From Streptomyces rubrogriseus (GTDB taxonomy: Bacteria; Actinomycetota; Actinomycetes; Streptomycetales; Streptomycetaceae), in assembly GCF_027947575.1 (NCBI RefSeq), contig NZ_CP116256.1:3596001-3660000 (forward strand): a DNA stretch of 64,000 nucleotides, written 5' to 3'. Made by a program: the position numbers and the translations under genes. Each line of letters begins with the position of its first letter. The first letter of the stretch is position 1. The notes under the pieces are model-generated. The model saw only the letters and a list, made by a program, of their open reading frames with translations. It was not told where the DNA came from and ran no database searches. Positions 45,227 through 55,942 of this stretch are shown here, piece by piece.

Positions 45227-47794
45227 TCACCGGGGGTTCCCGGGGCGGGCACGGCGGGTGGCGAGCAGCAGGGCGATGTCGTCGGGACGGTCCGCGGTGT
45301 GGCGGGCGGACACGACGATCCGGTCCGCGACGCCCGCGAGCGAACGGTTCCCGGGCCGCGCCGCGGGCGCCCCGGCCCTGGCCAGCGCCAGGCGCAGCGC
45401 GGTGATCCCCTCGTCGATGTCGGTGCCGGGCCGTTCCACGAGGCCGTCCGTGTACAGGGCGAGGACGGCGCCGGCCTCGACGGCGAACTCGGTCAGCGGG
45501 TAGGGCGCGCCCGGGTCCACCCCGAGCACCACCCCGCCCGGCAGGTCGAGCGTCTCGGTGCGTCCGTCCGGGTGGCGCAGCAACGGCGGCGGGTGCCCCG
45601 CGCGGGCCGCGCAGGCCCGTCCGGTGGCCGGGTCGAGCCGGATGTAGCAGCAACTGGCGAACAGACCCGGGTCCAGGTCGGCCAGCAGGTGGTTGACGCC
45701 GCTCATCACCTCGTCGGGCGGCCGGTCGCCGAGGGCGAAGGCGCGTACGGCGCTGCGCAGTTGCCCCATGGTCGCCGCGGCCTGCACGCCGTGGCCCTGC
45801 ACGTCCCCGATGACCAGCGCCATGCCGTCCCCCGAGGCGACCACGTCGTACCAGTCCCCGCCCACGTCCAGGCCCTGGGTGCCGGGCAGATAGCGGCCCG
45901 CGGTCTCCAGCAGCGGGTGTGCGGGCAGCCGCCGGGGCAGCAGCACCTCCTGCAGTCCGCGGGCGAGCGCGGTCTCGGACTCGTAGCGCCGGGCCTTCTC
46001 CATGGCGTGCGCGATGAGCCCGGCGAGCGCGGTGAGCACCGTGCGCTCCTCGGTGCTGAAGCCCCGGGAACGTTCGAAGCCGAGGATGCAGGAGCCGACC
46101 GGGCGGCCGGAGGCGATCAGCGGCAGGAAGGCGCGGGCGCCCTCCGCGGCGTCCAGCGGGATGCCCGGGTACGCGGAGGCCAGCGCCCGCATCGAGTCGA
46201 AGAACAGCGGTCGGCCGCTGGTCAGCGTCTCCACCCCGGGCAGCCGGGCGTCCAGCGGCACCCCTTCGAAGGGCGCGAGGAAACCGGGCGGGAACCCGGT
46301 CTCCCACGCCAGGTGCAGATGGCGGTCCTGGAGCAGGTAGATGGCGAGCCGGCGGCCGCCGAACGCCGACAGCAGCTCCCGTACGACCACCTCGGACACC
46401 TGGCGGGCGGTGACCGCCTCGGTCAGGGCCACGGCCAGGACGATGGGGCGGTACTCCGGTGCCGTCGTGGTGACCGGCGGGGCCGGACCGCCGGCCTCGG
46501 GTCCTGGGGTGTCCTCGGGCGCGCCGTGCTCGGGCGTGAGACCGGCGGACGCGTCGGCCACCCGGTTGGCCGGGCGGAGCGTGACGGTGAGGAAGTCCGG
46601 CCCCGGATACACGCTGACGGCGAGCCAGTCGCCCTCGTAGGGCCGGGGTGCCGCGCGGCGGCTCGCGTCGGGAGGTCGCCGGACGTGGAAGCGGACCGGG
46701 TCCGGGGAGAGCAGGGCACCGCGCAGGTGGTCCTCGTAGGCGGCCTGGTCCAGCCAGGGGACGGCCTCCCACAGGGAACGGCCGAGGAGCCTCGCCCGCG
46801 GCCTGCCCAGCAGCCGGACGGCGCGGGGGTTGGCGTAGACGACGGTGCCCAGCCGGTCCACGCAGAAGACGCCCTCCGGCAGCAGGTCGGCCGCGGCGTC
46901 GGCCACGGTGCCGGCGAAGGGATCGCGCACGGCGCCGCGCACCGGCCCGCCACCGGGCGGTGCGGACCGCGGCCGCCACAGCTCCACCAGGCGCAGCGAA
47001 CCCTCCGCCGTGCGCACGTGCAGGGGCAGCCGGGGCGGCCGGCCCGCGGCCGTGTCCCGCAGCGCCGCGGCGATCCGGTGGCCGTCGTCCGGGGCCAGTA
47101 CCCCGGTGAGCCTCCCGAGGGCAGCCGGGGTCCCGGCCGCACTCGACGGGAGGCCGAGCAGGACGCACAGGGGCTCGTCGAGGGTGACGGCGCCGGTGTC
47201 CGGGTCCCAGCCGAAACTTCCGGCGTGCTGCGGGTGCCGCCCCGAGGCGGGCGGCCGTACGCACAGCGGCTCGCCCTCCCAGGCGACCGGCGGGGCGTCA
47301 CGGTCGGCGTCCAGCCGCTCCAGGGCCGCGCCCAGTTCCTGGGCCAGTCCGGCCACGAGGTCCGCGCCCTCCAGCACGTCGGCGGCGTCCGGGGCGGGCA
47401 GGCGCAGGACGGTCAGCACGCCGTAGGTCCGGCTGGCCCCGGCGACGGGCACGTACAGGGACCCGAAGGGGAAGGGGAGACCGGCCGCGAACTGCGGGTA
47501 GCGGCGCATCGTCTCCGCGGCGTTGGGCAGCACCACGCGCACGCCCAGCCGGTAGGCGTCGGCGACCGGGAACGGACTGTCGGCGTGCAGGCGCCACCAG
47601 GGGCGGAAGAGCGGCCCGGGCAGTCCGGCGAGGACGGCCAGCCGCAGCAGGCCGGGCGTGGCAGAGCGCAGGTACACACCGCCCACCCGGCCGCCGGCCG
47701 CGTCGATCGCCCGGGTGGACGCGTCGATCAGCAGCGCGGTCAGCCGTCCCGGCATCCGGGCGGTGCTTTCGGTGTTCTCGGCGCCCGTACTCAT
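45227..47794 (-). CDS. Cytoplasmic SpoIIE-type phosphatase with PAS and GAF sensors
   Basis: This 855-aa protein has an N-terminal GAF-like region (about 15-165), two PAS-like regions (about 180-300 and 300-420, the second with LLPEGVFCVDRLGTVVYANP) and a GAF domain (about 440-590, LAIYLLQDRHLHLAWE). A C-terminal PP2C/SpoIIE phosphatase follows (GLDVGGDWYDVVASGDGMAL, VIGDVQGHGVQAAATMG, DDIALLLATRR). No membrane helix is evident. GAGGTGGGGCCG precedes the ATG at 47794. It lies upstream of the membrane phosphatase gene on the same strand with 121 nt between, so the pair may be co-expressed. Substrates would be STAS proteins. Confidence 0.86.
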   Translation of the reverse strand: MSTGAENTESTARMPGRLTALLIDASTRAIDAAGGRVGGVYLRSATPGLLRLAVLAGLPGPLFRPWWRLHADSPFPVADAYRLGVRVVLPNAAETMRRYPQFAAGLPFPFGSLYVPVAGASRTYGVLTVLRLPAPDAADVLEGADLVAGLAQELGAALERLDADRDAPPVAWEGEPLCVRPPASGRHPQHAGSFGWDPDTGAVTLDEPLCVLLGLPSSAAGTPAALGRLTGVLAPDDGHRIAAALRDTAAGRPPRLPLHVRTAEGSLRLVELWRPRSAPPGGGPVRGAVRDPFAGTVADAAADLLPEGVFCVDRLGTVVYANPRAVRLLGRPRARLLGRSLWEAVPWLDQAAYEDHLRGALLSPDPVRFHVRRPPDASRRAAPRPYEGDWLAVSVYPGPDFLTVTLRPANRVADASAGLTPEHGAPEDTPGPEAGGPAPPVTTTAPEYRPIVLAVALTEAVTARQVSEVVVRELLSAFGGRRLAIYLLQDRHLHLAWETGFPPGFLAPFEGVPLDARLPGVETLTSGRPLFFDSMRALASAYPGIPLDAAEGARAFLPLIASGRPVGSCILGFERSRGFSTEERTVLTALAGLIAHAMEKARRYESETALARGLQEVLLPRRLPAHPLLETAGRYLPGTQGLDVGGDWYDVVASGDGMALVIGDVQGHGVQAAATMGQLRSAVRAFALGDRPPDEVMSGVNHLLADLDPGLFASCCYIRLDPATGRACAARAGHPPPLLRHPDGRTETLDLPGGVVLGVDPGAPYPLTEFAVEAGAVLALYTDGLVERPGTDIDEGITALRLALARAGAPAARPGNRSLAGVADRIVVSARHTADRPDDIALLLATRRARPGNPR

Positions 47795-47937
47795 CGGCCC
47801 CACCTCGTCCGTGCGCCGCCGCGCGGGCGACACAGCAAGAATGCGCCCCGGCCCGGCGTCGCGCACCCGGTCGGACCGCACGGGTGAGCGTGACCCGGCG
47901 GTGACGGGGCGTTGACCCGGCGGACCGGAGTCCGTAA

Positions 47938-49395
<1,458 letters not shown>

Positions 49396-49586
49396 CCCGG
49401 GCGTCCGCCCGACCTCACGCCCGAACTTCCGCCGGACATGGGCGCGGTCGGCCGGATCCGCGCAAAAGACGGCGCCTCCGGCGGAAGTTGGGGCAAAGGG
49501 TTCGTGAGCAGCGTCCTGGTGCGTATCGTGAGAGCCGGGGCCCCCGCTCCCGCCACTCGGCCCCGGACCGGACGGTGAGGCTCGGT

Positions 49587-50015
49587 ATGACTCCGGCGCA
49601 CGGACCCGACACCGCGGACGCCTCCGTCGTGTCCGCGGTGGTGGAGTTCAGCGGCGGATCGGCGATGATCCCCGCCTCCAGGGACGTCGTGCACGGCTTC
49701 GTCACGCGACTCTCCGAGCGGGGCCTGGACCTGACGGACGCCTTCCTGGACGCCGCCCGTCTGGTCGCGAGCGAGCTGGTGACGAACGCGCTGCGGCACG
49801 CCCCCGGCCCCTGCCGGCTGGAGCTGACCCTGGTGGACGACCGGGTGGAGATCGCGGTGTCGGACACGGCCGAGGCCTTCCCCACCTTCCTTCCCCGTGA
49901 CCCCGTGCGGGTCGGCCGGCACGGGCTGGAGATAGTGACGCGGCTGTGCGGCGAGGTCATCACCAAGCCGCACGCGACCGGGAAGACGGTGTACGCGCGC
50001 CTGCCGCTGGTCTGA
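49587..50015 (+). CDS. Anti-sigma-factor-type ATP-binding protein
   Basis: This 142-aa protein is a single GHKL ATPase domain of the RsbW/SpoIIAB type: N box ASELVTNALRHAPGPC, G1-like AVSDTAEAF, G2-like GRHGLEIVTRLCGEV and a final TGKTVYARLPLV. It would bind ATP and act on a sigma factor or STAS antagonist. I chose the ATG at 49587 with GGTGAGG upstream; a GTG 12 nt earlier is an alternative. It converges on a STAS gene 8 nt away, a likely functional partner. Confidence 0.82.
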   Translation: MTPAHGPDTADASVVSAVVEFSGGSAMIPASRDVVHGFVTRLSERGLDLTDAFLDAARLVASELVTNALRHAPGPCRLELTLVDDRVEIAVSDTAEAFPTFLPRDPVRVGRHGLEIVTRLCGEVITKPHATGKTVYARLPLV

Positions 50016-50023
50016 CCCGCGCC

Positions 50024-50389
50024 TCAGGCGGTCAGGGCCTGCTCCACGCTCGGGTAGCAGGGGATGAGCGCGTCGACGCCCACCAGCCGCAGCACGCGTT
50101 CGACGGCGTCGCGCGGTGCGGCCAGCCGGAAGAAGACGCCGCGGGACTCGGCGGCCCGGTGCGCGGAGATGAGGACGTTGATGCCGCTGGAGTCCAGGAA
50201 CCCCACCTCGCCGAAGTCCACCACCGTGCCCGGGGCGGACTCCACCGACGACAGCAGGACGTCGCGCAGATGGCCGCTGCCGTCGAGATCGACCTCTCCG
50301 GCGAGGACCACGAGGCAGACGCCGTCGCCCGTGGTGGTACGGGTGATCAGCAGCCGCTCCGGTACCGCCGCTCCCTCGATCTCCGCCAC
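50024..50389 (-). CDS. STAS-domain anti-sigma factor antagonist
   Basis: This 121-aa protein has the STAS fold of SpoIIAA/RsbV: VCLVVLAGEVDLDGSGHLRD, then VVDFGEVGFLDSSGINVLIS. Ser68 in DSSG corresponds to the phosphorylated serine. Phosphorylated by an RsbW-type kinase and dephosphorylated by a PP2C phosphatase, it would release a sigma factor. The GTG at 50389 has GTGAGGGCAGT upstream. It converges with the ATPase gene, leaving 8 nt between stops. Confidence 0.85.
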   Translation of the reverse strand: MAEIEGAAVPERLLITRTTTGDGVCLVVLAGEVDLDGSGHLRDVLLSSVESAPGTVVDFGEVGFLDSSGINVLISAHRAAESRGVFFRLAAPRDAVERVLRLVGVDALIPCYPSVEQALTA

Positions 50390-50562
50390 ACTGCCCTCAC
50401 TTCTCGCGTGCGCCGCATGTGCCCGGCCGTCGTCGGGTGGCTTGATGTTAAGGCCCTTCGCGGCCCGCGTGGCCCACTCGTGCGAACCGGAACGCATCGG
50501 CCGGACCCGGCCCCGCCGGGCTCGGCGCGCGCGACGGCGTTCCTCTGACTACGGTCGAAGGT

Positions 50563-50844
50563 GTGGTGGCACACACATTCGAGGAGCTCGTGCACAAGCG
50601 CCGCGCGGCGGACCTGGCTCAGCACCGGGTCGAGGAGCTGCGCGACTCGTACGGGCCTCCCACGCAGCATCAGTGGACCCCGAGGCAGTCGGAGACCTAC
50701 GAGACCGCCGTACGGGCCTGGCGCGACCTGGACCGGGACGCGCGGACCGCGATGGCGGAGTATGTCAAGGAGGGAGGCCAGTCCCGGCACAAGATCGAGG
50801 CGAAGCTCCGCAAGGCCGTCCAGGACGACGACCGCAACACCTGA
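50563..50844 (+). CDS. Hypothetical protein, 93 aa
   Basis: This charged, helical, soluble protein begins with two GTG codons and reads VAHTFEELVHKRRAADLAQH then RVEELRDSYGPPTQ. The second half, TYETAVRAWRDLDRDARTAM, is also helical and ends in an acidic tail. I do not recognise the family. GAAGGT immediately precedes the first GTG, so spacing favours the second. It is divergent from the STAS gene. Confidence 0.55.
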   Translation: MVAHTFEELVHKRRAADLAQHRVEELRDSYGPPTQHQWTPRQSETYETAVRAWRDLDRDARTAMAEYVKEGGQSRHKIEAKLRKAVQDDDRNT

Positions 50845-51066
50845 CCGGCCGGGCCCCAGCCCTTGCGGTCACCTGCGGCACCGCCCGGCCGGACCCGGCC
50901 CGGGGCTCGGCCGGGCACCGCCCGCGCCGGGTCGCCGGGCCGGGCCACGACGCGTGGCCGACCGGCCGTACGGCGCTCGGCCGTCGTCGGGTGGGTCCGG
51001 TCCGCCCCGGGCCCCGGCCCGGACGTTTTCGCCCGCCCCGGCCCGGCCGGCGTGCGGTCTCCGTCG

Positions 51067-52650
51067 TCAGCGCAGGTCCGCCGTGACCTCGCCGACGAGG
51101 TCACGCACGGCGTCCAGGGCCGCCGCGCGGTCCTCGGGGACCAGGCCGATGCGGGTGCGCCGGTCGAGCAGGTCGGCCTCGTCGAGGGCGCCCTCGTGGC
51201 GCAGGGCCCACACCAGTTCCGCGCCGGTGACGGGATGGCCCGGCAGTACGCGCTCGGCGAGGCGGGGGTCCCGGGCGGCGAGGGCCTGGACCGCGGGGGC
51301 CTCGGTGCCGTAGTGCCGCACCAGGCGGCGCGGCGCCCGGACCCCGGCCAGGGCGTGCGGGGCGGCGGCGCCGACCAGGGGCAGCGCGGCGGTGGGGGAC
51401 GGCCCCGCGGCAAGGCCCCGGGCGGCGACGGCGGCGTCCACGGCGTCCTCGGCCATCCGCCGGTACGTGGTGAGCTTGCCGCCGACCACGGTGATCACAC
51501 CCTCGGACGAGGTCAGCACGGCGTGCCGGCGCGAGACGTCCGCCGTACGGGGCGCGGCGCCGGGCCGGTCCGACGGGGCGGTGTCGAGCAGGGGGCGCAG
51601 GCCCGCGAAGGCGCCCACCACGTCCTCGCGGTGGACCGGCAGGTCGAGCACCGAACCGAGCACGTCGAGCAGGAAGCCGACGTCGGTCTCCGGGACCTCC
51701 GGCACGTCCGGGACGCCCCCCTCCACCGGCTCGTCGGTGAGGCCGACGTAGACGCGGCCGTCGTCCTGGGGCAGCACGAGGACGAAGCGGTTGGTCTCGC
51801 CGGGGATCGGCACGTGCAGGCCGGCCGGGAGCGGGCCGAGGCGGTCGGAACGCAGGACGAGATGCGTGCCGCGGGAGGGGCGGATCCGGATGCCGTCCAC
51901 GAGGTCGCCGGCCCACACCCCGGAGGCGTTGACCACCGCGCGGGCCCGGATCACCCCCTCCTCGCCGGTCGTCTCGTCGCGGACCCGGGCGCCGGACCCG
52001 GTCAGCTCCAGTGCCCTGACCCGGGTCAGGATCCGCGCGCCGCGGGCCGCCGCGGTCCGGGCGAGCGCGGTCACCAGCCGGGCGTCGTCGGTGAGCCTGC
52101 CGTCCCAGGAGAGCAGCCCGCCGCGCAGCCGGTCGGGGCGCAGCGCCGGTGCGAGGTGGCGGGTCTCCACCGCGGACAGCCGACGCGGCGCGGGCAGGGT
52201 GGCCCGTGCGGTGCGCGCCGCGAGACGCAGGGTGTCCCCGGCGCGGAACCCGGCCCACGCCAGCGCGCCCTGGCCGCGGGAGACCAGCGGCGTGAGCGGC
52301 AGGACGAACGGCTGGGCGCGCACCAGGTGGGGCGCCGTGCGCTCCATCAGCACCCCGCGTTCCACCGCGCTCTCGTGCGCGACGTCGAGCTGGCCGGAGG
52401 CGAGGTAGCGCAGTCCGCCGTGGATGAGCTTGGAGCTCCAGCGGGAGGTGCCGAAGGCCAGGTCGTGGGCGTCCACGGCGGCGACGCTCAGTCCCCGGGC
52501 GGCGGCGTCCAGCGCGGCACCGGCACCGGTCGCGCCGAGACCGACGACCAGGACGTCCACCACGGGGCCGCCGACGGTGTCGGCCACCTCGCGCGAGCGC
52601 CGTGCGGCGGACAGGGAGGCCCCGGTGGCGGGGCGGCTGGTGGGGCTCAT
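51067..52650 (-). CDS. glpD: Glycerol-3-phosphate dehydrogenase (GlpD-type flavoprotein)
   Basis: This 527-aa FAD enzyme oxidises sn-glycerol-3-phosphate to DHAP at the membrane, feeding the quinone pool. The FAD motif VLVVGLGATGAGAALDAAARG (in parts: VVGLGATGAGAALDA) is near 32-50, followed by the family marker TSRWSSKLIHGGLRYL. VNASGVWAGDLVD and TVVGGKLTTYRRMAEDAVD are typical. It overlaps the upstream tetR gene by 4 nt (ATGA). Its tetR/flavoprotein/lipid-kinase neighbours match Rv2249c-Rv2252 of M. tuberculosis, so a role in glycerolipid rather than glycerol-carbon metabolism is possible. Confidence 0.9.
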   Translation of the reverse strand: MSPTSRPATGASLSAARRSREVADTVGGPVVDVLVVGLGATGAGAALDAAARGLSVAAVDAHDLAFGTSRWSSKLIHGGLRYLASGQLDVAHESAVERGVLMERTAPHLVRAQPFVLPLTPLVSRGQGALAWAGFRAGDTLRLAARTARATLPAPRRLSAVETRHLAPALRPDRLRGGLLSWDGRLTDDARLVTALARTAAARGARILTRVRALELTGSGARVRDETTGEEGVIRARAVVNASGVWAGDLVDGIRIRPSRGTHLVLRSDRLGPLPAGLHVPIPGETNRFVLVLPQDDGRVYVGLTDEPVEGGVPDVPEVPETDVGFLLDVLGSVLDLPVHREDVVGAFAGLRPLLDTAPSDRPGAAPRTADVSRRHAVLTSSEGVITVVGGKLTTYRRMAEDAVDAAVAARGLAAGPSPTAALPLVGAAAPHALAGVRAPRRLVRHYGTEAPAVQALAARDPRLAERVLPGHPVTGAELVWALRHEGALDEADLLDRRTRIGLVPEDRAAALDAVRDLVGEVTADLR

Positions 52651-53264
52651 GGTGCGAGGGTCCTCTCCAGGATGGTGCGCAGCTCCGCGAGCAGGGCGGC
52701 GGTGGTCAGCTCGGCGTCGTCCTCGTCGGCCATGGTCCGCAGCGACAGGGCGAAGGACTGCACCACCAGCAGCACCGACCGTGCCTGCCGCCCGGTGTGC
52801 GTCCGGCGGACCGAACCGTCGGCGTGGCCCTCCTCCAGGGATTCGGCCAGCAGCTCCAGCAGGGCCTCCTGGCTCGCCCCGCGCCGGTCGAGGACGTAGG
52901 GCAGGAGCAGCTCCGGGTCGACGTCGACGATCTTGCGGAAGAGGGGATGGGCGCGGAACGCCTCCACCCCCGCCACCAGGCCCTCGACCATCCGCGAGCG
53001 GATGTCGGTGTCCTGCGCGGGTTCCGGGACGGCGCCGGTGGCCACCGCGATCCACTCGCGGGTCATCAGGTCGCCGACCAGGGACCGCACGTCCGGCCAG
53101 CGCCGGTACAGCGTCATCCGGGAGACGCCGGCCCGGCGGGCGACATCGGTCATCGTCGTGCGCCGCACCCCGACGGCCAGCACACAGTCGCGCACGGCGT
53201 CCAGCACCGTGTCGCTGTCGGAGGGGGTCGGCCTGGTCGACTGGTTGTGACGGTTGGGCGTCAT
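52647..53264 (-). CDS. TetR-family regulator of the glycerolipid cluster
   Basis: This 205-aa repressor has an N-terminal helix-turn-helix, RTTMTDVARRAGVSRMTLYRRWPDV (in parts: VARRAGVSRMTLYRRW), and a helical ligand domain. It is translationally coupled to glpD and divergent from the AGPS-like gene. Directly before its ATG is a GTGTAAC direct repeat and no clear ribosome site, so it may be translated from a very short leader. The longer frame to 53336 would run through that repeat. Confidence 0.85.
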   Translation of the reverse strand: MTPNRHNQSTRPTPSDSDTVLDAVRDCVLAVGVRRTTMTDVARRAGVSRMTLYRRWPDVRSLVGDLMTREWIAVATGAVPEPAQDTDIRSRMVEGLVAGVEAFRAHPLFRKIVDVDPELLLPYVLDRRGASQEALLELLAESLEEGHADGSVRRTHTGRQARSVLLVVQSFALSLRTMADEDDAELTTAALLAELRTILERTLAP

Positions 53265-53279
53265 GTGTAACAGTGTAAC
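53265..53279. promoter_or_regulatory. GTGTAAC direct repeat in the tetR/AGPS-like divergent region
   Basis: GTGTAAC occurs twice with one base between (53265-53271, 53273-53279), touching the tetR start codon. It is a probable operator or promoter core for both directions of the 71-bp gap. Confidence 0.5.
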
Positions 53280-53335
53280 GCCCAGTGGGGCGGTGCGGAC
53301 GGCATCCCTCGAAGCGACCGTGAGGACGACAGGCA

Positions 53336-54934
53336 ATGGACATGCTGTGGAACGGCTGGGGCGACCCGGCCAGGGCGACGCCGCTGCCCGACACGGTGAC
53401 CGGGCTGCTGCGCGAGCTGCTCCGCGTCGCTCCCCGCGAGGCCGCGCCCCTCCCGCTGGAGGAGATCGACGTACCCGAGTCGCCGCTGGACCCGGACGCC
53501 CGCCGCGCGCTGGAGGCCGCCGTCGGGCAGCGCGCGCGGGACGTGCGCACGGACGCGGAGAGCCGCATCCGGCACACCCGCGGCAAGTCCACCCCCGACC
53601 TGCTGCGGATGCGCGCCGGCGACGTCACCGACACCCCGGCCGCCGTGGTCCTCCCGGACGGCCACGACGAGGTGCTCGCCGTGCTGGCCGCCTGCGCGGA
53701 ACACGACCTGGCCCTCGTCCCCTTCGGCGGCGGCACCTCCGTCGTCGGCGGCCTCGCCCCCGGCCGCGAGGGCGCGTTCGTCGCCCTCGACCTGCGCCGC
53801 ATGAACCGCCTGCTCGACCTCGACGAGGTCTCCCGCACCGCGACCCTCCAGCCCGGTCTGCGCGCCCCCGAGGCCGAGGCGCTGCTGGCCGAGCAGGGAT
53901 ACACGCTCGGCCACTTCCCCCAGTCCTACGAGTGGGCCACCGTCGGCGGCTTCGCCGCGACCCGCTCCAGCGGACAGGCCTCCGCCGGCTACGGCCGCTT
54001 CGACGAGATGGTCCTCGGCCTCACCCTCGCCACCCCCCGGGGCACGCTCGACACCGGCCGCGCCCCGCGCTCGGCCGCCGGACCCGACCTGCGCCAGCTC
54101 GTCCTGGGCTCGGAGGGCGCCTTCGGCGTCATCACCTCCGTCACCGTGCGCGTACGGCCCGTGCCGGAGGTCCGCCGCTACGAGGGCTGGCGCTTCGCCT
54201 CCTTCGACGAGGGCACCGCCGCCCTGCGCCGCCTCGCCCAGGACGGCCCGCGCCCCACGGTGCTGCGGCTGTCCGACGAGACCGAGACCCTGATCGGCCT
54301 CGCCCAGCCCGACGCCATCGGCGCCTCCCTGGAGCGCCAGGACACCGGCTGCCTGGCGGTCGTCGGCTTCGAGGGCACCGAGGAGGACACCGCGCACCGC
54401 CGCGAGGGCGCCGCCAAGCTGCTGCGCGAGAGCGGCGGCACCTTCGCCGGTGCGGAGCCGGGGGAGCGCTGGGCCCACGGCCGCTACTCGGCGCCGTACC
54501 TGCGCGACTCCCTGCTCGACGCCGGGGCGCTCGCCGAGACCCTGGAGACGGCGGCCCTCTGGTCCCGCCTCCCCGCCCTGTACGCCGCCGTCCGCGAGGC
54601 GCTCACCGCCACCCTCACCGAGTCCGGCACCCCGCCCCTGGTCATGTGCCACATCTCGCACGTCTACGAGAACGGCGCCTCGCTGTACTTCACGGTCGTC
54701 TCCGCGCAGGGCGCGGACGCCGTGGCGCACTGGACCCGGGCCAAGCACGCCGCCAACGACGCGATCCTCGCCGCGGGCGGCACCATCACCCACCACCACG
54801 CGGTGGGCACCGACCACCGCGACTGGTACGTCCGGGAGGCGGGCCCCCTCGGCGTCGAGGCCCTGCGCGCCGTCAAGCGGAGCCTGGACCCCGCCGGACT
54901 GCTCAGTCCGGGCGTCCTGCTGCCGGCGGACTGA
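53336..54934 (+). CDS. FAD-binding alkyl-DHAP-synthase-like oxidase
   Basis: This 532-aa flavoprotein is of the VAO/PCMH type. The FAD-binding loop LVPFGGGTSVVGGL is at about 127-140, with FPQSYEWATVGGFAATRSSG after it. The late ITHHHAVGTDHRDW motif carries the His cluster seen in alkylglycerone-phosphate synthases, and MCHISHVYENGASLYFT fits the cap domain. In eukaryotes AGPS swaps the acyl chain of acyl-DHAP for an ether-linked alkyl; the bacterial reaction is inferred. It is divergent from tetR-glpD and 72 nt before a lipid kinase. GAGGACGACAGGCA precedes the ATG. Confidence 0.85.
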   Translation: MDMLWNGWGDPARATPLPDTVTGLLRELLRVAPREAAPLPLEEIDVPESPLDPDARRALEAAVGQRARDVRTDAESRIRHTRGKSTPDLLRMRAGDVTDTPAAVVLPDGHDEVLAVLAACAEHDLALVPFGGGTSVVGGLAPGREGAFVALDLRRMNRLLDLDEVSRTATLQPGLRAPEAEALLAEQGYTLGHFPQSYEWATVGGFAATRSSGQASAGYGRFDEMVLGLTLATPRGTLDTGRAPRSAAGPDLRQLVLGSEGAFGVITSVTVRVRPVPEVRRYEGWRFASFDEGTAALRRLAQDGPRPTVLRLSDETETLIGLAQPDAIGASLERQDTGCLAVVGFEGTEEDTAHRREGAAKLLRESGGTFAGAEPGERWAHGRYSAPYLRDSLLDAGALAETLETAALWSRLPALYAAVREALTATLTESGTPPLVMCHISHVYENGASLYFTVVSAQGADAVAHWTRAKHAANDAILAAGGTITHHHAVGTDHRDWYVREAGPLGVEALRAVKRSLDPAGLLSPGVLLPAD

Positions 54935-55006
54935 CCCCGCCGAACGGCACGCTCCCACCCCGTGAGACAACAGTCCGGCACCACCCGTCAGCCCGGAGGC
55001 ACATCG

Positions 55007-55888
55007 ATGCGACAGTTCACCGCCGTCGTCAACCCCACCGCGGGCGGCGCCACCTCGGCCGCCGCGCTCCTCGGGGTGGCCCGCCTGCTGCGGGAGGCGG
55101 GGGCCGGGCTGGAGACCGAGTACAGCCACAGCCTCGCCCACGCCCGCGAACTCGCCCGGCGGGCGGGGGAGCGGGGCCGGGTGGTGCTCGCGGTCGGCGG
55201 CGACGGCATGGCGGGCGGCATCGGCGGCGCCCTCAGCGGCACCGGTACCGTGCTCGGGCTGGTACCGGCCGGGCGCGGCAACGACTTCGCCCGTGCCCTG
55301 GAGCTGCCCACGGGAGGGGCCGAACTGGCCGAGGTGCTGCTGCACGGCGAACCCCGCCCCGTCGACACCGTCGAGGTCACCTCCGCCGTCCACGACCGCA
55401 CCGTCGTCCTCGGCAGCGTGTACGCCGGTGTCGACGCGCTCGCCAACCGGCACGCCAACCACGCGCGGCTGCTGCGCGGAGCCGCCTCCTACTACGCGGG
55501 GGCGGTGCGGGCCGTGGCGGGCTGGCGTGCGGCGGGCTACCGGGTCACGGTCGACGGCGAGGAGCACGCCTTCAGCGGCTACACGGTGGTGGCGGCCAAC
55601 TCCGGCTACTACGGCTTCAACCGCCTCGTCGCCCCCTCCGCCCGGGTGGACGACGGCCTGCTGGACGTGGTGATGATCGCCGACGCCCCGCGGCGGCTGT
55701 TCTTCGCCCTGATGAACGAACTCTCCACGGGCGCCCACGTCCACCGGCCCCAGGTACGCGTCCTGCGCGGCCGGGAGGTCCGCATCGAGGCGGACCGGGC
55801 GATACCCTACGGCGCCGACGGCGAGGTCGAGGCCGTCGTACCCGTCACCGCGAAGGTGCTGCCCGGAGCGCTGCGCGTCCTGTGCTGA
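55007..55888 (+). CDS. Diacylglycerol/lipid kinase (DagK/YegS family)
   Basis: This 293-aa kinase has VVNPTAGG at the N-terminus, the nucleotide-binding GGDGMAGG at 64-71 and GLVPAGRGNDFARAL at 84-98. The late DDGLLDVVMIAD motif holds the structural metal site. It phosphorylates diacylglycerol or a related lipid at the membrane face; Rv2252, its counterpart in the syntenic M. tuberculosis cluster, is a diacylglycerol kinase. GGAGG lies 8 nt before the ATG at 55007. It follows the AGPS-like gene and ends in a strong hairpin. Confidence 0.87.
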   Translation: MRQFTAVVNPTAGGATSAAALLGVARLLREAGAGLETEYSHSLAHARELARRAGERGRVVLAVGGDGMAGGIGGALSGTGTVLGLVPAGRGNDFARALELPTGGAELAEVLLHGEPRPVDTVEVTSAVHDRTVVLGSVYAGVDALANRHANHARLLRGAASYYAGAVRAVAGWRAAGYRVTVDGEEHAFSGYTVVAANSGYYGFNRLVAPSARVDDGLLDVVMIADAPRRLFFALMNELSTGAHVHRPQVRVLRGREVRIEADRAIPYGADGEVEAVVPVTAKVLPGALRVLC

Positions 55889-55892
55889 ACAC

Positions 55893-55934
55893 ACCGCGGG
55901 GCCGGGCGCCCGGATCGGCGCCCGGCCCCGCGGT
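55893..55934. terminator. Strong bidirectional hairpin
   Basis: Arms of 18 nt (55893-55910, beginning ACCGCGGGGCC, and 55917-55934) pair perfectly with a 6-nt loop, between the convergent lipid kinase and catalase stops. Confidence 0.9.
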
Positions 55935-55942
55935 CCGGTGGA

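Noticed and set aside
50845..51066. Possible small gene in the gap after the 93-aa protein
   Set aside because: Extremely GC-rich, no ribosome site, no start with plausible protein; probably spacer between convergent genes.
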